Part shown: positions 18,526 to 26,888 of the stretch, in pieces | How positions within the stretch are numbered: position 1 is the stretch's first letter | How the letters are laid out: the number at the start of each line of letters is the position of its first letter | Source of the DNA: JAEUIE01 sp035430005 | GTDB taxonomy: Bacteria; Planctomycetota; Planctomycetia; Gemmatales; HRBIN36 | Length of the DNA: 64,000 nt | Direction of reading: 5' to 3' | Assembly: GCA_035430005.1 (NCBI GenBank) | Contig: DAOMFV010000009.1 | Coordinates: 1 to 64,000 of the forward strand | Translations under genes and position numbers: made by a program | The notes under the pieces: generated by a model | What the model was told of the DNA's origin: nothing | The model's database searches: none | Seen by the model: only the letters and a program-made list of their open reading frames with translations

Positions 18526-20442
18526 TTATTCCTGAGAAGGTAGAATCTCTCGTATCGCCACTTCCCACTGTCCAAGGCCAGCTTTGACGACGGCAATGCC
18601 ACGAGCTTGATCCACTCTAACAATTTGGCCCGGCTGATCGAAACGATCGACAGTAACAGCAGTCCCTGGCCGCAGTGTGGCTCGGAAGTGGCGTAGAGCC
18701 TCGTCCTGAGCGATCTGGCGTTCAAGTTCCGTCTGTTTGCGCTGGAACTCTTCACGTGACTTCAGTGCATCGATTTCAGCCACATGGGCTTCGAGCCGCG
18801 CCTTCTCTGCCACCTCTCGAGCTTTTTGCAACTTATCCACCTCCGACCCGCGCTGCCGACGTTTGCGTAGATAGAATCGAGCCCGCTTCATCAGCTCTTG
18901 TGGCAACTCGAGGCGTTGAGCGATTTGCAGAGCGCAACTACGGCCAAACTGACCGACCAAAAGCCGAAACGTGGGCCGCAGCGTAGTCACATCAAACTCC
19001 ACTGCCGCATTTTCAGCTCGTTCATTGTGGAAAGCATACGTCTTCAGATCGCCCAGATGTGTCGTCACCATTGCCAGGCATTTCTGCTTCGCCAGATGAT
19101 CGAGAATAGCCCGTCCCAGGGCGGCTCCTTCGGTCGGGTCAGTGCCGGCCCCCAGTTCATCCAGCAATACCAGGCTGTCTCGATCAGCCTTCAGGAAGAT
19201 ATCTCGAATGCGAGAGATATGGGAACTGAACGTACTCAGTGATTGTTCCAGGCTCTGTTCGTCGCCAATATCAGCGAGAAGATGATGCAATATTGGAACG
19301 CTGCTGCCTTCTTGGGCAGGGATGTGCAAGCCCGATTGAGCCATCATGCAAAGAAGCCCTACCGTCTTGAGGGCCACCGTCTTGCCGCCCGTATTGGGGC
19401 CGGTGATGACCAGGATCTCGTAATCGGTGCCGAGTCGCACATCAATGGGCATCACGCTTTTGATCTTCTCAGGGTCTTGTGAATGATGGCGGAAGAGATG
19501 TAGCAAGATCGGATGGCGGGCTGAGTGCAGCCACAGTTGACGATCTGCATTGATGCGTGGAGCGCACATGCCATATTCGAGACTGTACTGAGCCTTCGCC
19601 TGTATCAGATCAATCTGAGCTAGCACGTCGAGAGCTACCTGCAAGGGCTTGGCTACCTGTCCCACCTCAGCGGTCAATCGTCGAAGGATACGGGCAATTT
19701 CCTTGTCCTCCTCCACCTTGATCAACGAACGGTCAGCATTCAAATGGGCGATCGCAGCCGGCTCGATATAGACCGTATCGCCGGTGCTGCTGGTGCGATG
19801 CACGACGCCGGCCACCTTCTGACGATGATTGACAGCCACAGGCAGCACATGATGATCGCCGGAAAGCGTGGCATGGGAGTAACGCAGTGCCGATCGAATG
19901 ACTGGATCGCGCAAGAGACGCTTCAGCTCTTGCTGCACCCGCTCATCAATCTCGTGCAACCGCTGTCGTATGGAACCTAGTTCCGGGCTGGCCATATCGT
20001 GTAATTGGCCTCGGCTGTCGATGCTCCCTTCGATCGTCCGGGCCAGCGAGCCCATGTCTTCCACTCTGGTCAATAGATTGATCAGAGAACCCCAACGTGG
20101 ATCGAGCCGCATCCGGTACCGATAGGCCGAACCGGTGGCTGCCAGCACTTCCTTCACCTGATTGAATTCTGTCGGTGTCAGGCTGCTACCAATGGCTGCG
20201 CGACGGATGAGGAGGCGAATGTCACTGACACCCGACAACGGCGGCGGCTGCTTGGCGCTCAGCGCCTCGGTCATCTCGGTGATCAGCGTAATCTGCTTCT
20301 GGATGAGGTCGACCTGTTGTAGGGGCTGAAGCTGGTGCGCCAGCCCCTTGCCTAGTGACGTGATGGCATATGACGCTATCAGGTCTCGTACCTTCGTAAA
20401 CTCCAGCAACTCCAGGGTATGTGGGTCCATCAGTTCAGCCAT
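18526..20442 (-). CDS. mutS2: MutS2-like ATPase without Smr domain
   Basis: MutS2 proteins act on branched DNA and on collided ribosomes. This 638-residue protein begins like typical MutS2 (a DPHTLELLEF-type start) and has the MutS core and ATPase: Walker A GPNTGGKT at 348-355, the DIGDEQS and STFSSH signature at 391-408, and Walker B LVLLDELGAGTDP at 424-436. A coiled, charged stretch (about 525-590) follows, then a short beta-rich KOW-like tail ending at residue 638. The family is usually near 780 residues and ends in an Smr nuclease/RNA-binding domain, which is absent here with no sign of a frameshift; the gap to the next gene is only 98 bases. Upstream neighbour is cysS (55-base gap). Confidence 0.9.
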   Translation of the reverse strand: MAELMDPHTLELLEFTKVRDLIASYAITSLGKGLAHQLQPLQQVDLIQKQITLITEMTEALSAKQPPPLSGVSDIRLLIRRAAIGSSLTPTEFNQVKEVLAATGSAYRYRMRLDPRWGSLINLLTRVEDMGSLARTIEGSIDSRGQLHDMASPELGSIRQRLHEIDERVQQELKRLLRDPVIRSALRYSHATLSGDHHVLPVAVNHRQKVAGVVHRTSSTGDTVYIEPAAIAHLNADRSLIKVEEDKEIARILRRLTAEVGQVAKPLQVALDVLAQIDLIQAKAQYSLEYGMCAPRINADRQLWLHSARHPILLHLFRHHSQDPEKIKSVMPIDVRLGTDYEILVITGPNTGGKTVALKTVGLLCMMAQSGLHIPAQEGSSVPILHHLLADIGDEQSLEQSLSTFSSHISRIRDIFLKADRDSLVLLDELGAGTDPTEGAALGRAILDHLAKQKCLAMVTTHLGDLKTYAFHNERAENAAVEFDVTTLRPTFRLLVGQFGRSCALQIAQRLELPQELMKRARFYLRKRRQRGSEVDKLQKAREVAEKARLEAHVAEIDALKSREEFQRKQTELERQIAQDEALRHFRATLRPGTAVTVDRFDQPGQIVRVDQARGIAVVKAGLGQWEVAIREILPSQE

Positions 20443-20497
20443 GATGGGGATAGAGAGACAATTTGTGCCTTGGGTTCACTCGAAATAAGCCGCTGTA

Positions 20498-22042
20498 TCA
20501 TCGTTCTGCCCGCCAACTGGTGCCGCCGGCACGGTCTTCGAGCAGGATGCCGAGGTCACCCAGCCGTTTTCGAATGATATCAGTCTGATCGAAGAGCGCC
20601 TTCTTGGTCGGGTTGGTCTTCTCCGTGATGTTCTTGGCCTCAGCCCGCAGATTGTTGCGCAGGTCGATGAGCAGTTGCATCAGCCCGGCGACCAATTTAT
20701 CGTCGCCGCCCAGTAAGGCAGCCTGTGGCTTCTCATAGAAGAGGCCCAGGATGCCGCCAAACTCGCGCATCAATCCTGCGCCTTCGACGAATCGCTGCTT
20801 GGCTGCTTCGTCTTTGCTTTCGGGGTCTTCTAGCCTGGATGAATCAGCCAGTTTGTTCAGTGTAGTCAGCAGTTCAAATAGCACTGCGGTCGCTCCGCCG
20901 GTGTTGAAGTCATCATCCATGAATTCGTTGAACTTCTCGTGAATCGGCTTCAGCTCAGCGAATCGATAGTTTTTCTCAACAAACCGGTCACTAGGCTTGA
21001 GATCGTAGAACGATTGGCTGGTAATACGTTCAAACCGTTCAGCGAAGCGAATGAAGGCATCGTAAGCCTTCTTGGCGTTCTCCAACCCACTGGGGATGGG
21101 GGTGGCTACATTCTTGTGATCCCATTCGCCCAGATCTATGGGGGAACGGTAGTGAGTGTTCAGAATGAAGAATCGCAGCACTTCCCCGGAGACGTGCTTA
21201 AGGGCATCAACGACGTTGAGAACGTTGCCAATCGATCCGGCCATCTTACCGCTGGTCAATTTGAGGAGCCCGTTGTGCATCCAGACATGTGCGAACGTCT
21301 TGCCCGTGTCTGATTCCGATTGTGCCAGTTCGTTCTCGTGGTGAGGGAACTGCAAGTCCAGGCCGCCGCCATGAATGTCGATGGTTTCGCCCAGCAGAGC
21401 CTGACTCATCACGGAGCATTCGATATGCCAGCCGGGCCGCCCCCGGCCCCAAGGGCTATCCCAGGCAGGCTCGCCAGGCTTGGCCCCTTTCCAAAGGGCG
21501 AAGTCGCCGGGGTTCCGCTTCTTGCCCGTTACCTCGATACGGGCGCCAGCTTCTAACTGCTCCGGGTCACGATTGCATAGCTTTCCATAATCGTGATCTT
21601 TGCTGATATCGAAATAGACATCGCCCTCGGCTGGGTAGGCATAGTCCTTGGCAATCAGTCGCTGCATCATCGCGATCATGCCGGCTATGTGCTCAGTAGC
21701 CCGAGGAAAGGTATCGATGCCGGTGACGTTCAGCTTCTTCAGGCAGACTTCGTAATCAGCCGTCATCTTCTCAGCAAGCTCTTTAACGGTTGCGTTCAGT
21801 TCTTTGGCACGGACAATCAGTTTGTCATCGACATCGGTGATGTTGACCACCCATTTGACCTGGTACCCCTGGTAGTTCAGATATCGCTTCACCGTGTCGA
21901 AGATGACCGGGCCGACCATGTGCCCGATATGGCTCGGCTTATAAACCGTGGGGCCGCACACGTACATGGTGACCAGTTCACCAGGCGACTTGTGAAATTT
22001 CTCTTTGCGGCGGGAAAGGGTGTTGTAGATCTGTACAGCCAT
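20498..22042 (-). CDS. cysS: Cysteinyl-tRNA synthetase with altered KMSKS loop
   Basis: CysRS charges tRNA-Cys. The ATG at 22042 is preferred to the one at 22060 because the product then starts close to the family's usual position (514 residues). The HIGH motif is HIGH at 38-41, and the structural zinc ligands C29, C209, H234 and E238 are all present at the positions known from E. coli. The KMSKS loop, expected at 266-270, reads KMAGS, so the second lysine is a glycine. The DALR-type anticodon-binding region and C-terminal end (about 400-514) look intact, and no second cysS is seen here. Codon use and neighbours give no sign of a pseudogene. Confidence 0.95.
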   Translation of the reverse strand: MAVQIYNTLSRRKEKFHKSPGELVTMYVCGPTVYKPSHIGHMVGPVIFDTVKRYLNYQGYQVKWVVNITDVDDKLIVRAKELNATVKELAEKMTADYEVCLKKLNVTGIDTFPRATEHIAGMIAMMQRLIAKDYAYPAEGDVYFDISKDHDYGKLCNRDPEQLEAGARIEVTGKKRNPGDFALWKGAKPGEPAWDSPWGRGRPGWHIECSVMSQALLGETIDIHGGGLDLQFPHHENELAQSESDTGKTFAHVWMHNGLLKLTSGKMAGSIGNVLNVVDALKHVSGEVLRFFILNTHYRSPIDLGEWDHKNVATPIPSGLENAKKAYDAFIRFAERFERITSQSFYDLKPSDRFVEKNYRFAELKPIHEKFNEFMDDDFNTGGATAVLFELLTTLNKLADSSRLEDPESKDEAAKQRFVEGAGLMREFGGILGLFYEKPQAALLGGDDKLVAGLMQLLIDLRNNLRAEAKNITEKTNPTKKALFDQTDIIRKRLGDLGILLEDRAGGTSWRAER

Positions 22043-22138
22043 GACGATATTACATCTCATTCCAAGAGGGTACTACAGCATCATGCCGTAGATTGCTGCT
22101 CATGCAGCAATGTCATCATACAGGGAATCGTCGGAGAA

Positions 22139-23233
22139 TCAGATAGTCTCCGGGACACGATTACCAAGAAGGCTATGGAGAAACCATCGCATCCCTTTGG
22201 CGGGAATGAACGACATGCAGCCTGAGAACATAATCGCTCCGAACCCGCCCAGCCCCATGAAAACGGCGATGCCACCGTGGAGCATGCATGCCCCAAAGAG
22301 CATCCAGGGACGCAGGTAGCGGTTCCAGATGAGGAACGGGAACGTGATCTCAAAGGCGAGCGTGGCGTATGTGGAGAGGAAGCAGAAGTAGTGCCAGAAC
22401 CATTCTCCCATTCTTGGATCTGTCATCCAAGTCAGGTCGACCCCCTCGTTGAAGAGTGGAGAGTTCATCGTGAGCCAGGTCGCAGAACCGTTCCACCAGG
22501 TAGTGCCTTGCAGTTTGGCCAAGCCGGCAATGAAATAAACGATACACATGTGTACCTGCATCAGCCGCAGCGCAAGAGTCGCGGACCAAAGCGGTTTGAT
22601 CGGCGGCAGTTTATCTCCTAACCGTTTACGGGCGATCAGCCGATCCAATGAAAATACGCTGCCACACGGACTGATGCAAAGATACAAGAGCATGAAGCTC
22701 AACATGGCATCCATGCCGAACCAAATCATCATTGACCTATGGACATAGCTCAGGTGAAATGCCCAGGAAAGGATTGAGGTGATGCGAGTGGCGAATCCCA
22801 GTGTGAATAGGCCTATGCAGACTATACCTGCATAGTAGGTCACCTGTACCCAGAATGGATCAGTGATAAGAAACCAGATCGAAAACCCATAAGGGGTCAT
22901 CATCCGCTGCCGCACAGCCTGGAAGTCCAGGTCACTTTGCAAAGGTGCTTTTTCCTTGAGCTGATACTTTGGATGAGCAGGCAGATCATAGAGTTCGGCG
23001 TATGTCTCCTCATCTACCCAGGCGCCAGGTCCGATAAAGTCAAGAACAGCCACCGCGCTCGATACATGGATGTAAAGCAGGATTGAGCCGACGGCTATTC
23101 GGATAATGCCAAGCATGATCGGATCAGAGGGCGTAAAGAAGAAGCGATTCCAGCCACGAATGATGGCTGCCGGTATTCGCGCCAGATAGCCAAATAATGT
23201 TGTCAAGATTGTCAGCATGTCGCGTTCATCCAT
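22139..23233 (-). CDS. HTTM-domain membrane protein
   Basis: A 364-residue polytopic protein of the HTTM (horizontally transferred transmembrane) family, related to the membrane part of vitamin-K-dependent gamma-carboxylase. Family blocks seen are the first helix pattern GIIRIAVGSILL (about 43-54), the RSMMIWFGMDAMLSF region (about 165), and the YFIAGLAKLQGTTWWNG block (about 237-253). Roughly eight hydrophobic segments can be counted. Function of bacterial HTTM proteins is unknown; a carboxylase or quinone-related role is only analogy. It lies 25 bases after the gene for an anchored protein (23259-24320), with which it is probably co-transcribed. Length is shorter than carboxylases with a fused lumenal domain. 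Confidence 0.85.
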   Translation of the reverse strand: MDERDMLTILTTLFGYLARIPAAIIRGWNRFFFTPSDPIMLGIIRIAVGSILLYIHVSSAVAVLDFIGPGAWVDEETYAELYDLPAHPKYQLKEKAPLQSDLDFQAVRQRMMTPYGFSIWFLITDPFWVQVTYYAGIVCIGLFTLGFATRITSILSWAFHLSYVHRSMMIWFGMDAMLSFMLLYLCISPCGSVFSLDRLIARKRLGDKLPPIKPLWSATLALRLMQVHMCIVYFIAGLAKLQGTTWWNGSATWLTMNSPLFNEGVDLTWMTDPRMGEWFWHYFCFLSTYATLAFEITFPFLIWNRYLRPWMLFGACMLHGGIAVFMGLGGFGAIMFSGCMSFIPAKGMRWFLHSLLGNRVPETI

Positions 23234-23258
23234 CTAAACCAGGGAACATCATCAACAC

Positions 23259-24320
23259 TTACTGAATGCCTCGCTGAGCCGGTTCAGTTGCTTTGGCACC
23301 GCTGGGTACTGTGCCGGGGCCTGTTTGTTGCTCACCCTTGATAGGATCAATGTCCGGTTTTACATGCCGGTCATCTCGCTTGACCAGCTTGATATAGCGT
23401 TCTCGCAGTGAGTCACGGTCATAAGGCTTCTCAAAGAACTTCTCTTGCTCATCTGCTGATAGCTTCTTCTTGATGGGTTGGATCAGGGGATAGGGAATGC
23501 CATAGTCCTCAAGGATTTGAATGATGGACTTGCGTTGTTCTACAGGCAGCTTCTTATTGGCTTCCAACATGGGAAGAATTTCGTTCTGAATCAGTTCGAC
23601 AAAGAGGTCGTCAGCCATTCGATCTTTGAAACCCTGCTGGAAATTGGACATCACTCCTTCAGGGCTGAAGGTGGCGATGAGTTGAACATCCAGCATGCGC
23701 GGGTCGTACATGTCGTAGTTCATTCGCATCTGAATCGGATTGCGAATCTGATAGTGGACGAGGAAACAATCCATGGAAACCAAAGGGGAACCAGTAGCAG
23801 GATGGACACATTCCTTACGACCGATGTGGCGGGCGAAGGAACGAAAGAATATCTCTCCGGACGCTGTTAGAACACTCTTCATCGGCACCTGATTATTGAC
23901 AAGCACGTTAGCAACCGAGACGATGTCTTCCTTTGGACCAACCGGTTCTCTCTCTATCATCATTGAACCCAGCAAAGCGATGGACATTGTCCGCTGGAAT
24001 GGCATGCGAAGATAGAAATCCTCCCGTCGGGGCACTTGGGTCCAGCGCGTGCTGCCATCTTCATACTGCAGTTTGTACCACAGCACTTCCGTGTCGCCCG
24101 GATTGGGAGCATAGAAGCGGTAGGCATTGTCCAGCCACATCGTCTTGAGATAGGGGCGATAGAGGCTGGACAGTTGCCTCATCAAAAATACGCCGCCCCC
24201 GGATAATACATGGGAGAGAATCGCTGAGAAATGGAAGAGAATAACCAGGCTGATGATTAGCTTGATAGACCAGTGTGGCCCTCTACTTACCGGCTGCGGA
24301 AAGCTTTCGTTACTGGACAT
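23259..24320 (-). CDS. Anchored extracytoplasmic partner of the HTTM protein
   Basis: A 353-residue protein of no named family that I recognise. Residues about 19-41 form one membrane segment; the rest is soluble, with a YRFYAPNPGDTE block directly after the anchor and a Pro/Lys/Gln-rich tail from about 325. The block with aromatic and Pro-Asn-Pro residues resembles the soluble region found attached or adjacent to HTTM proteins. The gene starts 141 bases after the ankyrin-type gene and ends 25 bases before the HTTM gene, so it should be the first gene of a two-gene unit. The likely arrangement is a membrane complex with this subunit facing the periplasm. Function is unknown. Confidence 0.7.
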   Translation of the reverse strand: MSSNESFPQPVSRGPHWSIKLIISLVILFHFSAILSHVLSGGGVFLMRQLSSLYRPYLKTMWLDNAYRFYAPNPGDTEVLWYKLQYEDGSTRWTQVPRREDFYLRMPFQRTMSIALLGSMMIEREPVGPKEDIVSVANVLVNNQVPMKSVLTASGEIFFRSFARHIGRKECVHPATGSPLVSMDCFLVHYQIRNPIQMRMNYDMYDPRMLDVQLIATFSPEGVMSNFQQGFKDRMADDLFVELIQNEILPMLEANKKLPVEQRKSIIQILEDYGIPYPLIQPIKKKLSADEQEKFFEKPYDRDSLRERYIKLVKRDDRHVKPDIDPIKGEQQTGPGTVPSGAKATEPAQRGIQ

Positions 24321-24461
24321 GTTATGGGCACTCGTGATACCTGCTCACCTTCCCTATTCTTCCTCAATCCGGGCAATTCATGCAAGCCCAACTGCCCGCC
24401 CGGCACATAACTCAATGGTTGACTACTTTTCAAGACTTCAAGACAACGTACGTGGAAGTTA

Positions 24462-25085
24462 TTACTTCTTCGCCGGAGCATCCTTCTTCATGTTCAAGAA
24501 CGGGTTAGGCTTCATCTCGATGTGCTTGACGCTTTGCAGATAGTCCAGCACCGGCTCGGACTGCTTTCCGCCTACCTGGGCATGGAAGTGCAGCGTGAAG
24601 CCATGCGGCCCTTTGGCATCAATCAACTTGGGTTGTAACGTCAGGAACGATTTGACCACATCCAGCATACCCAGCATGGCTGAGCAGAAGATATCAATGC
24701 GAGCGCCTTCAGCCAGAAGATATTCAGCAATGTCACGCCGGCCCATGTGGGCGGCTGCGCCGAGGGCCGATTCCCAGTCGCCACCGCCCCAATCGATAAT
24801 CGAGTTCAGCACAGCGGGTTCTTTCTCTTTCAACTTCCTGGTCATCTCCAAATCGGAATGGGCATAAATGACGAAGTCCTGCACCAGCAATCGATTGACT
24901 TGCGGCTTCTTCCAAGAAGGCTTGAACTGAGGAGCAGGATAATCTCTGACGAAATTCGCTTCGACCGGGCCGGCCGGTTTGGGCTTCTCTTCCGACTTCT
25001 TGTCGTCGGCAAAGAGTGGGGTCGCAGAGCCTGCCAAGGCAGCTGCGACGAGGGTGAAGTCACGACGGGAAAACTGTTTGCTCAT
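24462..25085 (-). CDS. Tat-exported ankyrin-repeat-like protein
   Basis: The ATG at 25085 is chosen because it directly precedes a twin-arginine signal peptide, SRRDFTLVAAALAG (residues 5-18), ending near LFA-D; longer starts would run into the upstream queF stop. The mature part (about 180 residues) has an acidic and Lys-rich linker and then ankyrin-like helices: SALGAAAHMGRRDIAEYLL (about 106-124) and a second block around MLGMLDVVKSFL. Such proteins bind other proteins; Tat export implies folding in the cytoplasm first. It starts 16 bases after queF and is likely co-transcribed with it. A functional link to queuosine synthesis is not implied. Planctomycete genomes carry many such Tat proteins. 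Confidence 0.78.
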   Translation of the reverse strand: MSKQFSRRDFTLVAAALAGSATPLFADDKKSEEKPKPAGPVEANFVRDYPAPQFKPSWKKPQVNRLLVQDFVIYAHSDLEMTRKLKEKEPAVLNSIIDWGGGDWESALGAAAHMGRRDIAEYLLAEGARIDIFCSAMLGMLDVVKSFLTLQPKLIDAKGPHGFTLHFHAQVGGKQSEPVLDYLQSVKHIEMKPNPFLNMKKDAPAKK

Positions 25086-25101
25086 GGTCATGTTCCTTGT
25101 G

Positions 25102-25464
25102 TTATTTCTTCGAGTATTCAACGGTCAGCACTGAGGAGATGCCGCCGCGAGGCGTGAACTCGCCTACGAGAGTGAGCTTGCGTGGCTGCACAGTTTTGAC
25201 AAAGTCGTCGAGAATGCGATTGACGACCACTTCGTAGAAAATGCCCATATTGCGATAGGCCTGTAGATAGATCTTGAGCGATTTGAGTTCCACAATCACC
25301 TGATCAGGGATGTAGCTGAACGTCAGTGTCCCGAAATCGGGCTGACCAGTCTTCGGGCATACCGCCGTGAACTCCGGACAGCGTATCGTCACGAGATAGT
25401 CTCGCTGAGGATACTGGTTCGGGAAAGTCTCTAACAAAGTATGTGATGGCGTAGCCTGGCTCAT
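25102..25464 (-). CDS. queF: NADPH-dependent 7-cyano-7-deazaguanine reductase
   Basis: QueF reduces the nitrile preQ0 to preQ1 in queuosine synthesis. The 120-residue length fits the short, unimodular (YkvM-type) class. The catalytic Cys C36 lies in EFTAVCPKTGQPDF (31-44), with the proton-donor Asp D43, and the substrate-binding ELKSLKIYLQAYRN block follows at 59-72 (ELK in place of the more usual ESK). GEFTPRGG near the C-terminus completes the signature. It is divergent from the beta-propeller gene and followed after 16 bases by the ankyrin-type gene. No other queuosine genes are in the window. Confidence 0.95.
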   Translation of the reverse strand: MSQATPSHTLLETFPNQYPQRDYLVTIRCPEFTAVCPKTGQPDFGTLTFSYIPDQVIVELKSLKIYLQAYRNMGIFYEVVVNRILDDFVKTVQPRKLTLVGEFTPRGGISSVLTVEYSKK

Positions 25465-25604
25465 GGGGTCATTCGCTGGTGAATCGAGGAGCTATCAACT
25501 TTCATCTTACCAAAGCACAGCGTCTTGTCTTCATCCAGCTTTCGGGTTATGCTGCAACTTCGTAGACCTGCCTGCTTTCCCACCCCTGTGTAAGGATGCT
25601 GTAC

Positions 25605-26642
25605 ATGCACCGCCGATCCTTTCTGAAGACTACCAGCACCATGGCCCTGGCTGCAGGATTTCCAGCCATCGTCGGAGCGACCAACAAGTCTGGCAGCCAG
25701 AATACCATCTTCAAAGTCGGTGAACGCAGCTATGAATGCATCCATGATTGCTTCACATTGCCAAGCACCCATCAATGGCAGACCAGTCATGGCATCTGCT
25801 TCGATCAGGCCGGCAATGCCTATGTCATCATGCAGGGCCATGCCAAGACGCCGGCCCAGGACACGATCCATGTGTTCGATCCGCTCGGCAAGTACGTTCG
25901 TTCTTTCGGGAAAGAATATCACCCCGGCGGCCATGGCATCGACACTCGACGAGAGGGATCAGAAGAGTTTCTCTACATCTGCGACGTACATAACAACCAA
26001 GTAGCGAAGACCAATCTCAAAGGCGATCAGGTATGGAAGCTTGATCTACCCACCGAACCTAACGTCTACAAGAACAACAAAGGTTACAAGCCCACCAACG
26101 TCGCTTTCGCCCCCGATGGCGGCTTCTACATCGGTGATGGTTATGGCTCCAGCTACATCCACCAGTACACCGCTCAAGCCAAATGGGTCCGTACCTTCGG
26201 CGGCCCTGGCAAGGACTTGAACAAACTCACCACTCCGCACGGGCTATGGTTCGATCCCCGTCCGGGCCGGCAGGGCCTCTTGGCCATAGCTGATCGTGAA
26301 AACAACCGCATTGTCTACACCGCCACTACCGGTGAGACCATCGGAGTCGTTCCCGGCGTGGCCCGCCCCTGCAACATCGATTTCTATGGCGACCTGGCAG
26401 TCATCCCCGAACTGGATGGTCGTGTCACCATTCTCGGCAAAAACAACGAAGTCCTCGCCCGCCTCGGAGATGACTCAGCCTGGATCGCTGAGGTCAAGAA
26501 GTATAAGATCCGCCTCGACCCGAAGCTCTGGCAACCCGGCAAGTTTGTGCAACCCCACGATGCCTGCTTTGATGCTCAGGGGAACATCTTTGTGGTAGAA
26601 TGGGTACAGACGGGGCGGGTGACGAAGTTGAAGCTGCTGTAA
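25605..26642 (+). CDS. Tat-exported NHL/six-bladed beta-propeller protein
   Basis: The ATG at 25605 has AAGGA eight bases upstream and gives a twin-arginine signal (RRSFLKTTSTMALAAG, about residues 3-18); the ATG at 25596 is part of the ribosome site itself. The mature protein (about 320 residues) is made of NHL-like blades: HGICFDQAGNAYV near 60, NVAFAPDGGFYIGDG near 165, HGLWFDPRPG near 207, IADRENNRIVY near 223 and PHDACFDAQGNIFVVEW near 320. Such propellers bind ligands or act as lyases or lactonases; no catalytic residues can be assigned. It is divergent from queF and followed 14 bases later by a small gene. Confidence 0.87.
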   Translation: MHRRSFLKTTSTMALAAGFPAIVGATNKSGSQNTIFKVGERSYECIHDCFTLPSTHQWQTSHGICFDQAGNAYVIMQGHAKTPAQDTIHVFDPLGKYVRSFGKEYHPGGHGIDTRREGSEEFLYICDVHNNQVAKTNLKGDQVWKLDLPTEPNVYKNNKGYKPTNVAFAPDGGFYIGDGYGSSYIHQYTAQAKWVRTFGGPGKDLNKLTTPHGLWFDPRPGRQGLLAIADRENNRIVYTATTGETIGVVPGVARPCNIDFYGDLAVIPELDGRVTILGKNNEVLARLGDDSAWIAEVKKYKIRLDPKLWQPGKFVQPHDACFDAQGNIFVVEWVQTGRVTKLKLL

Positions 26643-26656
26643 TCTGTAGGATGATA

Positions 26657-26875
26657 ATGAGTAACAACTCAACAACTTGGAAGCCAATTACCGAACAGGA
26701 ATTGGCTGAAGTCGAAATCGAGCAACTTCGTGATCTTCTCAGACTTACACCAACTGAAAGATTGATTCGACACGAAGGAGCCAGACAACTGGTTGTCCAA
26801 TTAAGAGCTGCAGGAAAGGCTTATTATGGACTCGATCCTTCAACTGTTACGCAGACTCCAAGAAGAGCAAGTTGA
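26657..26875 (+). CDS. Small protein paired with a nucleotidyltransferase remnant
   Basis: The ATG at 26657 has TAGG six bases upstream; ATG 26651 is too close to it. The product is 72 residues, charged and helical, with a core EQLRDLLRLTPTERLIRHE (about 21-39) and a LVVQLRAAGKAYYG segment. Small proteins with this 'LRLTPTERL' type core commonly precede a nucleotidyltransferase-like gene in planctomycetes (recalled, not checked). Here the next frame starts at 26826, overlapping this gene by 50 bases, but is broken. The protein may be an orphan antitoxin-like partner. No DNA-binding motif is evident. Confidence 0.55.
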   Translation: MSNNSTTWKPITEQELAEVEIEQLRDLLRLTPTERLIRHEGARQLVVQLRAAGKAYYGLDPSTVTQTPRRAS

Positions 26876-26885
26876 CTTGCTGATT
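26826..26885 (+). pseudogene. Truncated nucleotidyltransferase start, remnant
   Basis: An ATG at 26826 opens with about 18 residues (MDSILQLLRRLQEEQVDL) that resemble the N-terminus of MNT/AbiEii-like nucleotidyltransferases, which normally continue into a glycine-rich substrate loop. Instead, after about base 26885 the frame runs antisense through the response regulator gene, whose TAG stop lies at 26889-26891, and becomes Arg/Leu-rich nonsense. No GG/GS-xxDxD motif follows. I read this as a 3'-deleted gene left beside its small upstream partner. Homology rests on a short stretch, so the call is tentative. Confidence 0.45.
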
Positions 26886-26888
26886 TAC

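Noticed and set aside
24369..24403. CCGGGC ... GCCCGG inverted repeat before the HTTM partner gene
   Set aside because: Six-base arms with a 23-base loop; too weak to call a regulatory structure.
25461..25934. 157-residue minus frame opposite the beta-propeller start
   Set aside because: Covers the Tat signal and first blades of a well-supported gene.
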